A stretch of DNA of 19,967 bases. Source: an uncultured Collinsella sp. Its GTDB lineage: Bacteria; Actinomycetota; Coriobacteriia; Coriobacteriales; Coriobacteriaceae. The position numbers and the translations under genes were made by a program. Position 1 is the stretch's first letter. Each line of letters opens with the position of its first letter. The notes under the pieces were generated by a model. The model did no database searches. It saw only the letters and a list, made by a program, of their open reading frames with translations, and was not told the origin of the DNA. The stretch is from contig CAUHFS010000041.1 of NCBI GenBank assembly GCA_959605475.1, positions 1-19,967 on the forward strand. The letters run 5' to 3'. Positions 1 through 5,904 of this stretch are shown in pieces.

Positions 1-930
1 CTTGGAAGCGGGGCTCTCGAAGACCTCGTCGGTGACCTCCTGCTCGGTGATGCCGAACTGCTCGCACTTCTCGGCGCCAATGGTGGTGTTGGTGTCGTGG
101 AAGCTGGGCAGGCAGTGCAGGAAGATGGCACCCGGGTTGGCCATAGCCATGACCTCGGAGGTGACACGATACGGGGTGAGCTGAGCGATGCGCTCGGCCC
201 AGACCTCGTCGGGCTCGCCCATGGAGACCCACACGTCGGTGTAGATGACGTCGGCACCGGTGACGCCGTCCTTGACGTCGGTGGTCAGCTTGATGGTGCA
301 GCCGTTGGCCTCGGCGATGGGCTTGCAGGCCTCGATGACGTCGTCAGCGGGCATGCACTCCTCGGGGCCGCAGGCCACGAAGTTCATGCCGAGCTTGGAG
401 CAGACGACCATGAGGGAGCGAGCAACGTTGTTCTTGCAGTCGCCCATGAAGACGAGAGTCTTGCCCTTGATGTCGTAGTTGAAGTTCTCCTGGACGGTCA
501 GGATGTCGGCGAGCATCTGGGTGGGATGCCACTCAGTGGTCAGGCCGTTCCACACGGGCACGCCGGACTTAGCAGCGAGCTCCTCGACATCGTCCTGGGC
601 AAAGCCACGGAACTCGATGCCGTCATACATGCGGCCGAGAACGCGAGCGGTGTCCTCGATGGACTCCTTCTTGCCCATCTGCGACGAGCCCGGATCGAGG
701 TAGGTGACGCCCATGCCCAGATCCATGCCGCCGACCTCGAAGGCGCAGCGGGTACGAGTGGAGGTCTTCTGGAAGAGCAGAACGATGTTCTTGCCCTCGA
801 GATAGCGGTGCGGAACACCAGCGCGCTTCATGTCCTTGAAGTTCTTGGAGAGCTTGAGCAGGTACTCGATCTCCTCGGTGGTGAGGTCGAGAAGCTTGAG
901 GAAGCTACGGCCGGAGAGGTTAACACCCAT
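1..930 (-). CDS. arcB: Ornithine carbamoyltransferase, catabolic (3' end cut by window edge)
   Basis: Second enzyme of the arginine deiminase pathway: phosphorolysis of citrulline to ornithine and carbamoyl phosphate, in the cytoplasm. The reading frame is open from the ATG at 930 to the window edge, giving 310 residues; the family is usually about 330-340, so only some 25 C-terminal residues are missing. Visible motifs are the carbamoyl-phosphate site STRTR (residues 57-61), HPTQ (135-138), the ornithine-binding stretch DVWVSMGE (232-239) and the catalytic HCLP (272-275). The start is supported by an AAAGGA ribosome binding site about 9 nt upstream. It lies 105 nt downstream of arcA1 on the same strand, separated by two hairpins, so the two are probably co-transcribed with possible differential expression. 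The catabolic (ArcB) rather than anabolic (ArgF) assignment rests on the neighbouring arcA. Codon use is strongly G/C-ending, as expected of a highly expressed gene. Confidence 0.95.
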   Translation of the reverse strand, partial: MGVNLSGRSFLKLLDLTTEEIEYLLKLSKNFKDMKRAGVPHRYLEGKNIVLLFQKTSTRTRCAFEVGGMDLGMGVTYLDPGSSQMGKKESIEDTARVLGRMYDGIEFRGFAQDDVEELAAKSGVPVWNGLTTEWHPTQMLADILTVQENFNYDIKGKTLVFMGDCKNNVARSLMVVCSKLGMNFVACGPEECMPADDVIEACKPIAEANGCTIKLTTDVKDGVTGADVIYTDVWVSMGEPDEVWAERIAQLTPYRVTSEVMAMANPGAIFLHCLPSFHDTNTTIGAEKCEQFGITEQEVTDEVFESPASK

Positions 931-975
931 GGTTCGATTCCTTTCGAAGAAATGAATTACGTAAGTATTAGTGTT

Positions 976-1023
976 GCCCGTTTAACGGGCGAAGCCGGTG
1001 CGGTTGTAGGGGGACCGCACCGG
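976..1023 (-). promoter_or_regulatory. Two intercistronic hairpins between arcA1 and arcB
   Basis: Reading on the minus strand after the arcA1 stop, a 10-bp GC-rich stem (arms 1014-1023 and 995-1004, 9-nt loop) is followed by a near-perfect 7-bp palindrome (984-990 with 976-982). Neither is followed by a run of U, so full termination is unlikely. An mRNA 3'-end stabiliser or partial terminator setting the arcA:arcB ratio is the simplest reading (inference). The first stem shares a GGTGCGG/CCGCACC core with the hairpin downstream of arcA2 (4020-4048). Confidence 0.55.
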
Positions 1024-1034
1024 AAACGGAAAGA

Positions 1035-2301
1035 CTTAGAGGTCCTCGCGCCAGAAGGGCATGCTCATGCAGCGCGGGCCGCCACGGCCGCGGGAGAGCT
1101 CGGCGGAGGGCACGACGAGAAGGTCCAGGCCCTCCTTGTACAGCACGTCGTTGGTGACGGTGTTGCGGGCGTAGACGCAGATCTTGCCGGGCTCGACGCA
1201 CAGGGTGTTGGAGCCGTCGTTCCACTGCTCGCGGGAGGCCGCGATCGGGTCGCCGCCGCCGCAGGGGATCAGCTTGACCTGGTCGACGCCGGTGGCGTCC
1301 TCCAGGACGTGCTCGAGGGTGTCCTCGATCAGGCGGATGTTCACGTCGCCCGGGTTCTTGCCGGCGGTCAGCTCGTAGACGCGCAGGGTGCCCATGATGG
1401 CGGGGTGGATCGTGAACTTATCGACGTCGATCTGGGTGAAGACCGTGTCGAGGTGCATGAAGGCGCGCGAGACGGGGATGTCGAAGGCCAGGATGCGCTC
1501 GACCTTGGAGTCGGAGTTCCAGAAGATGTTCTGGGCCATGACGTCGATGGCGGCCGCCTGGGTGCGCTGGGAGATGCCGACGGCGAGGGTCTTCTCGTTG
1601 ATGTTCAGCACGTCGCCGCCCTCGGTGTGGAACTGGCAGTCGCGGCGGAAGTACAGGGAGACGTCCTTGTAGTCGGGGTGGTACTTGAAGACGTACTTGC
1701 CGTACAGGGTCTCGCGGTTGCGGGTGACCGAGTACATGCGGTTGAGGTTGACGCCCTCGCCGACGACCGCGAACGGGTCGCGGGTGAAGTAGAGGTTGGG
1801 CATCGGGTCGATGATCAGGTCGGACTCGGACTCGGAGTTGACCAGGGAGTCGAGGGTCGTGGACGCCGTGAGGGGCATGTCGATCTCGGCCTTGGTCATG
1901 CCGGCCATGGTCTTCTTGACGAACTCGAGGTTGTCCTCGATGGAGTCCAGCTTCTCGCGGACGATCTGCGGCATGTGCTGGCCGCGGATGCCCGCCTCGG
2001 CGATGTACTGGTCGGTGAACTCGGCGCGGGCGCCGGGGACCTGGTCGAACACCTCCGCGACGAGGTTCTCGAGGTAGAGCACCTCGACGCCCTGGTCCCT
2101 CAGGATCTGGGCGAAGGTGTCGTGCTCCTGCTGCGCGACCTCCAGGAACGGGACGTCGTCGAACAGGAGTCGCTCGAGCTCGTCGGGCGGCAGGTTGAGG
2201 AGCTCGTCGCCGGGACGGTGCAGGCAGACCTTCCTGAGCTTGCCGATCTCGGAAGGCACGTGCAGACCTTTCGTCATGGCCTCCTACCTTTCTTTCGGGC
2301 C
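1035..2301 (-). repeat. 1,267-bp direct repeat, copy 1 (whole arcA1 plus 24 nt of its leader)
   Basis: This stretch is identical, as far as I can read, to 4111-5377, offset by 3,076 bp in the same orientation. The deduced proteins agree over all 413 residues, and translations in other frames are also identical, so synonymous positions match too. Identity stops abruptly one base beyond the stop codon on one side and at 2301 in the leader on the other. Beyond 2301 the two copies remain alignable but differ at many positions. Confidence 0.93.
1036..2277 (-). CDS. arcA: Arginine deiminase, copy 1
   Basis: Hydrolyses L-arginine to citrulline and ammonia, the first step of the arginine deiminase pathway, giving ATP through ArcB and carbamate kinase and acid tolerance through ammonia. 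The 413-residue length is typical. Guanidino-group-modifying signatures are all present: FTRDP (164-168, Asp167), HTEGGDV (217-223, Glu219), HLD (275-277) and the C-terminal RGRGGPRCMSMP with nucleophile Cys403. The start ATG follows AGGAGG with only 2 nt between, which is unusually short; an AAAGG lies further upstream. Codons end almost exclusively in G or C, suggesting high expression. It heads an arcA-arcB unit and is identical in sequence to arcA2 at 4112-5353. Confidence 0.97.
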   Translation of the reverse strand: MTKGLHVPSEIGKLRKVCLHRPGDELLNLPPDELERLLFDDVPFLEVAQQEHDTFAQILRDQGVEVLYLENLVAEVFDQVPGARAEFTDQYIAEAGIRGQHMPQIVREKLDSIEDNLEFVKKTMAGMTKAEIDMPLTASTTLDSLVNSESESDLIIDPMPNLYFTRDPFAVVGEGVNLNRMYSVTRNRETLYGKYVFKYHPDYKDVSLYFRRDCQFHTEGGDVLNINEKTLAVGISQRTQAAAIDVMAQNIFWNSDSKVERILAFDIPVSRAFMHLDTVFTQIDVDKFTIHPAIMGTLRVYELTAGKNPGDVNIRLIEDTLEHVLEDATGVDQVKLIPCGGGDPIAASREQWNDGSNTLCVEPGKICVYARNTVTNDVLYKEGLDLLVVPSAELSRGRGGPRCMSMPFWREDL

Positions 2302-2426
2302 CCTGTCAGGGCCGATTCGTTAGCGCCCCTCCGTGTGAGGCGTTATTGCTGACGACATATTTATATCCAAAATCAGTCCATACTTCCACCTTACCCCCGA
2401 ACGGTTTTTTATGAGGGGTGAACGGC
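2278..2426 (-). promoter_or_regulatory. arcA1 promoter, activator-like repeats and structured leader
   Basis: On the minus strand a -10-like TATAAA lies at 2365-2360. A poor -35 (TGGAAG, 2388-2383) is shared in position with arcA2. Two CCGTTC half-sites at 2399-2405 and 2420-2426 are exactly 21 bp apart, and the inner one begins 34 bp upstream of the -10, the same spacing as at arcA2. The predicted leader of about 75 nt can fold into a hairpin around 2324-2345 and a second at 2298-2313 (GGCCCT, GACA loop, GGGGCC) just before the ribosome binding site. A weak -35 with upstream repeats suggests activator dependence (inference). Confidence 0.6.
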
Positions 2427-2449
2427 ATACACATATACTTCACGCATGG

Positions 2450-2473
2450 TACACTTTGACTTAATAAAGTGTA
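2450..2473. promoter_or_regulatory. Operator-like palindrome upstream of arcA1
   Basis: Perfect 8-bp arms TACACTTT (2450-2457) and AAAGTGTA (2466-2473) flank an 8-bp spacer in AT-rich DNA, about 85 bp upstream of the arcA1 -10. A degenerate relative (GCACTT ... AAAGT) lies at the equivalent place upstream of arcA2, around 5526-5547. It has the size of a dimeric repressor or activator site; the regulator is unknown. Confidence 0.45.
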
Positions 2474-2639
2474 TCTACGTGCTTAAACGCGTTTTCAATC
2501 CAGAAATCAAATGGAACTAAACTTTGTTAAACCACCCTCAAATTGTATATTTCCAATAAAGCTATGAATAGAATTAGCGATTCGTACCACGTCTCAACCA
2601 TTTTCATTTTTATTCAGAAAAAAGTTTGTCCTATTCATT

Positions 2640-2685
2640 TCTGGTAAACAAATTACCGTTTACCAGACGCTTGATACCGTTCACC
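2640..2685. promoter_or_regulatory. Palindrome with an extra phased half-site, far upstream of arcA1
   Basis: Perfect 10-bp arms TCTGGTAAAC (2640-2649) and GTTTACCAGA (2658-2667) flank an 8-bp spacer. The right arm forms part of TACCGTTTACC (2654-2664), which recurs as TACCGTTCACC (2675-2685) exactly 21 bp further on. The same TACCGTTCAC word occurs at 5808-5817 before ppk. In inverted form it sits in the arcA promoters, so these are probably binding sites for one regulator (inference). The rest of 2474-2745 is AT-rich with no gene that I can support. Confidence 0.5.
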
Positions 2686-2763
2686 GGAAGCTCAGTATAA
2701 GGCCCAGCGGATACCGGCTCGCTTTACGGCCCCATTTGTAACAACTTGACTTCTCGGTATAGA

Positions 2764-2802
2764 AAAACGAACCCGCTTCCCCTAGGGAAACGGGTTCGTT
2801 TT
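2764..2802 (-). terminator. Intrinsic terminator of the aminotransferase gene (usable in both directions)
   Basis: A perfect 12-bp stem (AAAACGAACCCG at 2764-2775 with its complement at 2791-2802) encloses a loop that can itself pair (TTCCCCTAGGGAA). It is A-rich on one flank and T-rich on the other. It lies 49 nt beyond the aminotransferase stop codon on the minus strand, so transcription from that gene probably ends before the arcA1 promoter. Confidence 0.85.
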
Positions 2803-2851
2803 CGATTATCTTTGGCCAATTTGGATAAGGCCCTCGAAAATCGTCGGAATC

Positions 2852-3976
2852 CTAGCGATCGAACTCCGCCAGTGCCTCGCCCAAAAGCCTCAGGCCCTCG
2901 CGAAGAACGTCTTCGCTCGCGCAGTAGCCCAGGCGTGCGCCGCAGGGAAGCTCAAAGCGGCTGCCGGGGACCAGCAGCACTCCCCTCTCGGCCAACAGGC
3001 GCTTACAGAATTCCTCGTCATCCTCGGGAATATCCAGCTGGATAAACGAGGTGGATATTCCCTGCGGGGCCGTCCAGGAAACGCGATGCTGCGTATCGAT
3101 CCAAGCCTGCGCGATATCGCGGTTGCCAAACACGATCTTGCGATTGCACTCGAGAATCTTGTCCTTGTGCTCGAGCACGTAGGTCGCCAGGGCATCGTTG
3201 AACACGCCGCCGCAGATCATGGTGTAGTCGCGGTAGGTGCGGATGCGGTTGGACACCTCTTCGTCGGCCACGACCCAGCCCACGCGGGCCGCAGGCGTCG
3301 AATAGGTCTTCGACACCGAGTTGGTGACAATGGCCCTCTCGTACACGTCGGCCATCGACATAAAGGACTTGGTGTTCTCAAGCGGCAGGTACACCTCGTC
3401 GCACAGCACATAGGCGCCAGTCGAACGGGCGATCTCGGCAATCTGGCCGAGCATATCGGCATCGAGCACCGTACCGATGGGGTTCGATGCGTTATTGATG
3501 CAGATAAGCTTGGTGTTGGGGCGCACCAAGCGCTTGAGTTCCTCGATATCGGGCTTCCAGCCAAGCTCCTCGCGAAGCTCCCAATACTCGACCTCGGCAC
3601 CGAGCGTACGCGGAATCTCATAGAGCGGCGCATAGGTAGGCCACTCGGCAATCACGTGATCGCCGGGCTCGACAACAGCCATGATGGCATTGAGGTTAGC
3701 ACCCGTACAGCCATTGGTCTGCAAAATGTGATCGGGATTGACCTCGCGACGATACAGCTTGGCGACCTCCGCCTTAAAGTCAGGCGAGCCCTCGATCCAG
3801 CCGTAGTTCATCTTCTCGCGGTCCAGGCGCTCGTAGAACGTGGCACCATCTTGATCGTCAAGTGCGCGAAGCTCACCCATGGTCAGCGACGAGATCGTCG
3901 ACTGAGCGATATCCCAGGTAGCACTCTTCTCCCAAACGTTGAGCCATTCCTCAACGCCAATTGTCTTGATATCCAT
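2852..3976 (-). CDS. PLP-dependent class I/II aminotransferase between the two arcA genes
   Basis: A fold-type I aminotransferase of 374 residues. Visible are the cofactor-contacting NPIG (165-168), DEVY (193-196), the Schiff-base lysine in SVSKTY (Lys223) and a C-terminal Arg348 in the region that normally holds the substrate carboxylate. The ATG at 3976 is chosen because it directly follows AAGGTGG and starts a normal family N-terminus (MDIKTIGVEEW). The frame is open further to 4060, but that extension would run through the hairpin at 4020-4048. The substrate cannot be read from sequence. Its position inside the arginine cluster suggests an amino acid linked to arginine, ornithine or the aspartate/glutamate pool (inference). 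It probably has limited read-through from arcA2, 136 nt upstream, and ends at a strong terminator. Confidence 0.88.
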   Translation of the reverse strand: MDIKTIGVEEWLNVWEKSATWDIAQSTISSLTMGELRALDDQDGATFYERLDREKMNYGWIEGSPDFKAEVAKLYRREVNPDHILQTNGCTGANLNAIMAVVEPGDHVIAEWPTYAPLYEIPRTLGAEVEYWELREELGWKPDIEELKRLVRPNTKLICINNASNPIGTVLDADMLGQIAEIARSTGAYVLCDEVYLPLENTKSFMSMADVYERAIVTNSVSKTYSTPAARVGWVVADEEVSNRIRTYRDYTMICGGVFNDALATYVLEHKDKILECNRKIVFGNRDIAQAWIDTQHRVSWTAPQGISTSFIQLDIPEDDEEFCKRLLAERGVLLVPGSRFELPCGARLGYCASEDVLREGLRLLGEALAEFDR

Positions 3977-4019
3977 GGCCACCTTATCCGTTGTTAATTT
4001 AGCGTCATTAAACATGAAT

Positions 4020-4103
4020 GGGACGGTGCGAAAGATCCGCACCGTCCCATGGGGAGACATCTAATGGCAGCTAGATGTTTGTATTAAGACCTGTACGGGT
4101 CTT
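4020..4103 (-). terminator. Two hairpins after arcA2, possible terminator or attenuator
   Basis: On the minus strand, 8 nt after the arcA2 stop, a 6-bp stem AAGACC/GGTCTT (4098-4103 with 4086-4091) is followed by TTAATAC. Further on is an 11-bp GC-rich stem (4038-4048 with 4020-4030, 7-nt loop) followed by a mildly U-rich ATTCATGTTTAA. They lie between arcA2 and the aminotransferase start and would limit, but perhaps not abolish, read-through. Confidence 0.5.
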
Positions 4104-4110
4104 TGAAAAC

Positions 4111-5377
4111 CTTAGAGGTCCTCGCGCCAGAAGGGCATGCTCATGCAGCGCGGGCCGCCACGGCCGCGGGAGAGCTCGGCGGAGGGCACGACGAGAAGGT
4201 CCAGGCCCTCCTTGTACAGCACGTCGTTGGTGACGGTGTTGCGGGCGTAGACGCAGATCTTGCCGGGCTCGACGCACAGGGTGTTGGAGCCGTCGTTCCA
4301 CTGCTCGCGGGAGGCCGCGATCGGGTCGCCGCCGCCGCAGGGGATCAGCTTGACCTGGTCGACGCCGGTGGCGTCCTCCAGGACGTGCTCGAGGGTGTCC
4401 TCGATCAGGCGGATGTTCACGTCGCCCGGGTTCTTGCCGGCGGTCAGCTCGTAGACGCGCAGGGTGCCCATGATGGCGGGGTGGATCGTGAACTTATCGA
4501 CGTCGATCTGGGTGAAGACCGTGTCGAGGTGCATGAAGGCGCGCGAGACGGGGATGTCGAAGGCCAGGATGCGCTCGACCTTGGAGTCGGAGTTCCAGAA
4601 GATGTTCTGGGCCATGACGTCGATGGCGGCCGCCTGGGTGCGCTGGGAGATGCCGACGGCGAGGGTCTTCTCGTTGATGTTCAGCACGTCGCCGCCCTCG
4701 GTGTGGAACTGGCAGTCGCGGCGGAAGTACAGGGAGACGTCCTTGTAGTCGGGGTGGTACTTGAAGACGTACTTGCCGTACAGGGTCTCGCGGTTGCGGG
4801 TGACCGAGTACATGCGGTTGAGGTTGACGCCCTCGCCGACGACCGCGAACGGGTCGCGGGTGAAGTAGAGGTTGGGCATCGGGTCGATGATCAGGTCGGA
4901 CTCGGACTCGGAGTTGACCAGGGAGTCGAGGGTCGTGGACGCCGTGAGGGGCATGTCGATCTCGGCCTTGGTCATGCCGGCCATGGTCTTCTTGACGAAC
5001 TCGAGGTTGTCCTCGATGGAGTCCAGCTTCTCGCGGACGATCTGCGGCATGTGCTGGCCGCGGATGCCCGCCTCGGCGATGTACTGGTCGGTGAACTCGG
5101 CGCGGGCGCCGGGGACCTGGTCGAACACCTCCGCGACGAGGTTCTCGAGGTAGAGCACCTCGACGCCCTGGTCCCTCAGGATCTGGGCGAAGGTGTCGTG
5201 CTCCTGCTGCGCGACCTCCAGGAACGGGACGTCGTCGAACAGGAGTCGCTCGAGCTCGTCGGGCGGCAGGTTGAGGAGCTCGTCGCCGGGACGGTGCAGG
5301 CAGACCTTCCTGAGCTTGCCGATCTCGGAAGGCACGTGCAGACCTTTCGTCATGGCCTCCTACCTTTCTTTCGGGCC
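4111..5377 (-). repeat. 1,267-bp direct repeat, copy 2 (whole arcA2 plus 24 nt of its leader)
   Basis: This is the partner of 1035-2301 in the same orientation. The copies are separated by the aminotransferase gene and the arcA1 promoter region, so recombination between them would remove or duplicate a 3,076-bp unit holding one arcA and the aminotransferase. Confidence 0.93.
4112..5353 (-). CDS. arcA: Arginine deiminase, copy 2
   Basis: This 413-residue protein is identical to arcA1, with the same catalytic set (Asp167, Glu219, His275, Asp277, Cys403), and converts arginine to citrulline and ammonia. Start and ribosome binding site are the same AGGAGG-CC-ATG arrangement. Unlike arcA1 it is followed by an aminotransferase, not arcB, and has its own promoter region, divergent to ppk. 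Two identical genes with differently diverged promoters suggest either higher dosage or expression under different conditions (inference). Because the copies are identical, short-read data cannot assign expression to one of them inside the coding region. Confidence 0.97.
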   Translation of the reverse strand: MTKGLHVPSEIGKLRKVCLHRPGDELLNLPPDELERLLFDDVPFLEVAQQEHDTFAQILRDQGVEVLYLENLVAEVFDQVPGARAEFTDQYIAEAGIRGQHMPQIVREKLDSIEDNLEFVKKTMAGMTKAEIDMPLTASTTLDSLVNSESESDLIIDPMPNLYFTRDPFAVVGEGVNLNRMYSVTRNRETLYGKYVFKYHPDYKDVSLYFRRDCQFHTEGGDVLNINEKTLAVGISQRTQAAAIDVMAQNIFWNSDSKVERILAFDIPVSRAFMHLDTVFTQIDVDKFTIHPAIMGTLRVYELTAGKNPGDVNIRLIEDTLEHVLEDATGVDQVKLIPCGGGDPIAASREQWNDGSNTLCVEPGKICVYARNTVTNDVLYKEGLDLLVVPSAELSRGRGGPRCMSMPFWREDL

Positions 5378-5555
5378 TTTCGGCCGAATCTATCAGCGCC
5401 CTTCCGTAACGGGCGCTGCTTGCTGACAGCTCTAGTTATATCCAAATTCCACCCGCAATTCCACCTCGCCCCCGAACGGTCAACAAAGTGCGATGAACGG
5501 TATATCGAATATGATTCTCCCATAATGCACTTCGGCGTTCTAAAGTAGCTTTTCT
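5354..5555 (-). promoter_or_regulatory. arcA2 promoter, activator-like repeats and structured leader
   Basis: On the minus strand a -10-like TATAAC lies at 5440-5435 with TGGAAT (5463-5458) at the -35 position. CCGTTC half-sites at 5474-5480 and 5495-5501 are 21 bp apart, with the inner one starting 34 bp from the -10, exactly as at arcA1. The leader can form an 8-bp stem (5411-5418 with 5394-5401) and then GGCC-GAAA-GGCC (5374-5385), a GNRA-type tetraloop hairpin, just upstream of the ribosome binding site. Beyond 5377 the sequence is alignable to arcA1 but clearly diverged. Confidence 0.6.
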
Positions 5556-5904
5556 AAGGTAAATGCTCTTTTTTCTTAAAAATCATTCGCAATTACAACT
5601 CCAATCTTTCGATTAATAATTGCATATCTAAAACGGTTTTATGTATATAAATGACGCTTGTTCGTGTTTCTGTCTGTATTCGATGATATTCAGCTACCTA
5701 TCATTCTTATTCACACATACTCACCAGTTGAGTGAGGATATAGACCGTTTTTCACAACGCGAAGGGCGTCAGCTCTATGGCTTGTCAGCGTAAGAAGTAG
5801 GTAAAGATACCGTTCACGCGATACGTCCGTGCCATAGGCCGACTAAATTGAGACAATAGTGAATAGTGTTAGGCAACCGTCCCCCACGGGGACTGAACGG
5901 ACAG
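5556..5904 (+). promoter_or_regulatory. AT-rich region upstream of ppk with CCGTTC words
   Basis: No gene can be supported in this stretch. It contains ACCGTTT at 5744-5750 and TACCGTTCAC at 5808-5817, the word also found in the arcA control regions. A small GC hairpin (GTCCCC at 5879-5884, GGGGAC at 5888-5893) lies just before the ppk start. No convincing -35/-10 pair for ppk was found. The shared motif hints at common control of ppk and the arc genes (inference). Confidence 0.35.

Noticed and set aside
97..2352. A 751-codon open frame on the plus strand opposite arcB and arcA1, and a similar one at 4103-5548
   Set aside because: They mirror the strongly G/C-ending codons of arcA and arcB, which remove stops on the opposite strand. 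The translation is low-complexity Gly/Val/Asp/Leu with no recognisable domain, and no ribosome binding site is evident.
3977..4060. A longer aminotransferase start
   Set aside because: It would read through the 4020-4048 hairpin and add a non-conserved peptide; AAGGTGG lies right before the ATG at 3976.
5866..5904. An extended ppk start 13 codons upstream
   Set aside because: The extra residues include the small GC hairpin and are unlike PPK1 N-termini, and no ribosome binding site precedes them. The ATG at 5905 or 5911 is more plausible.
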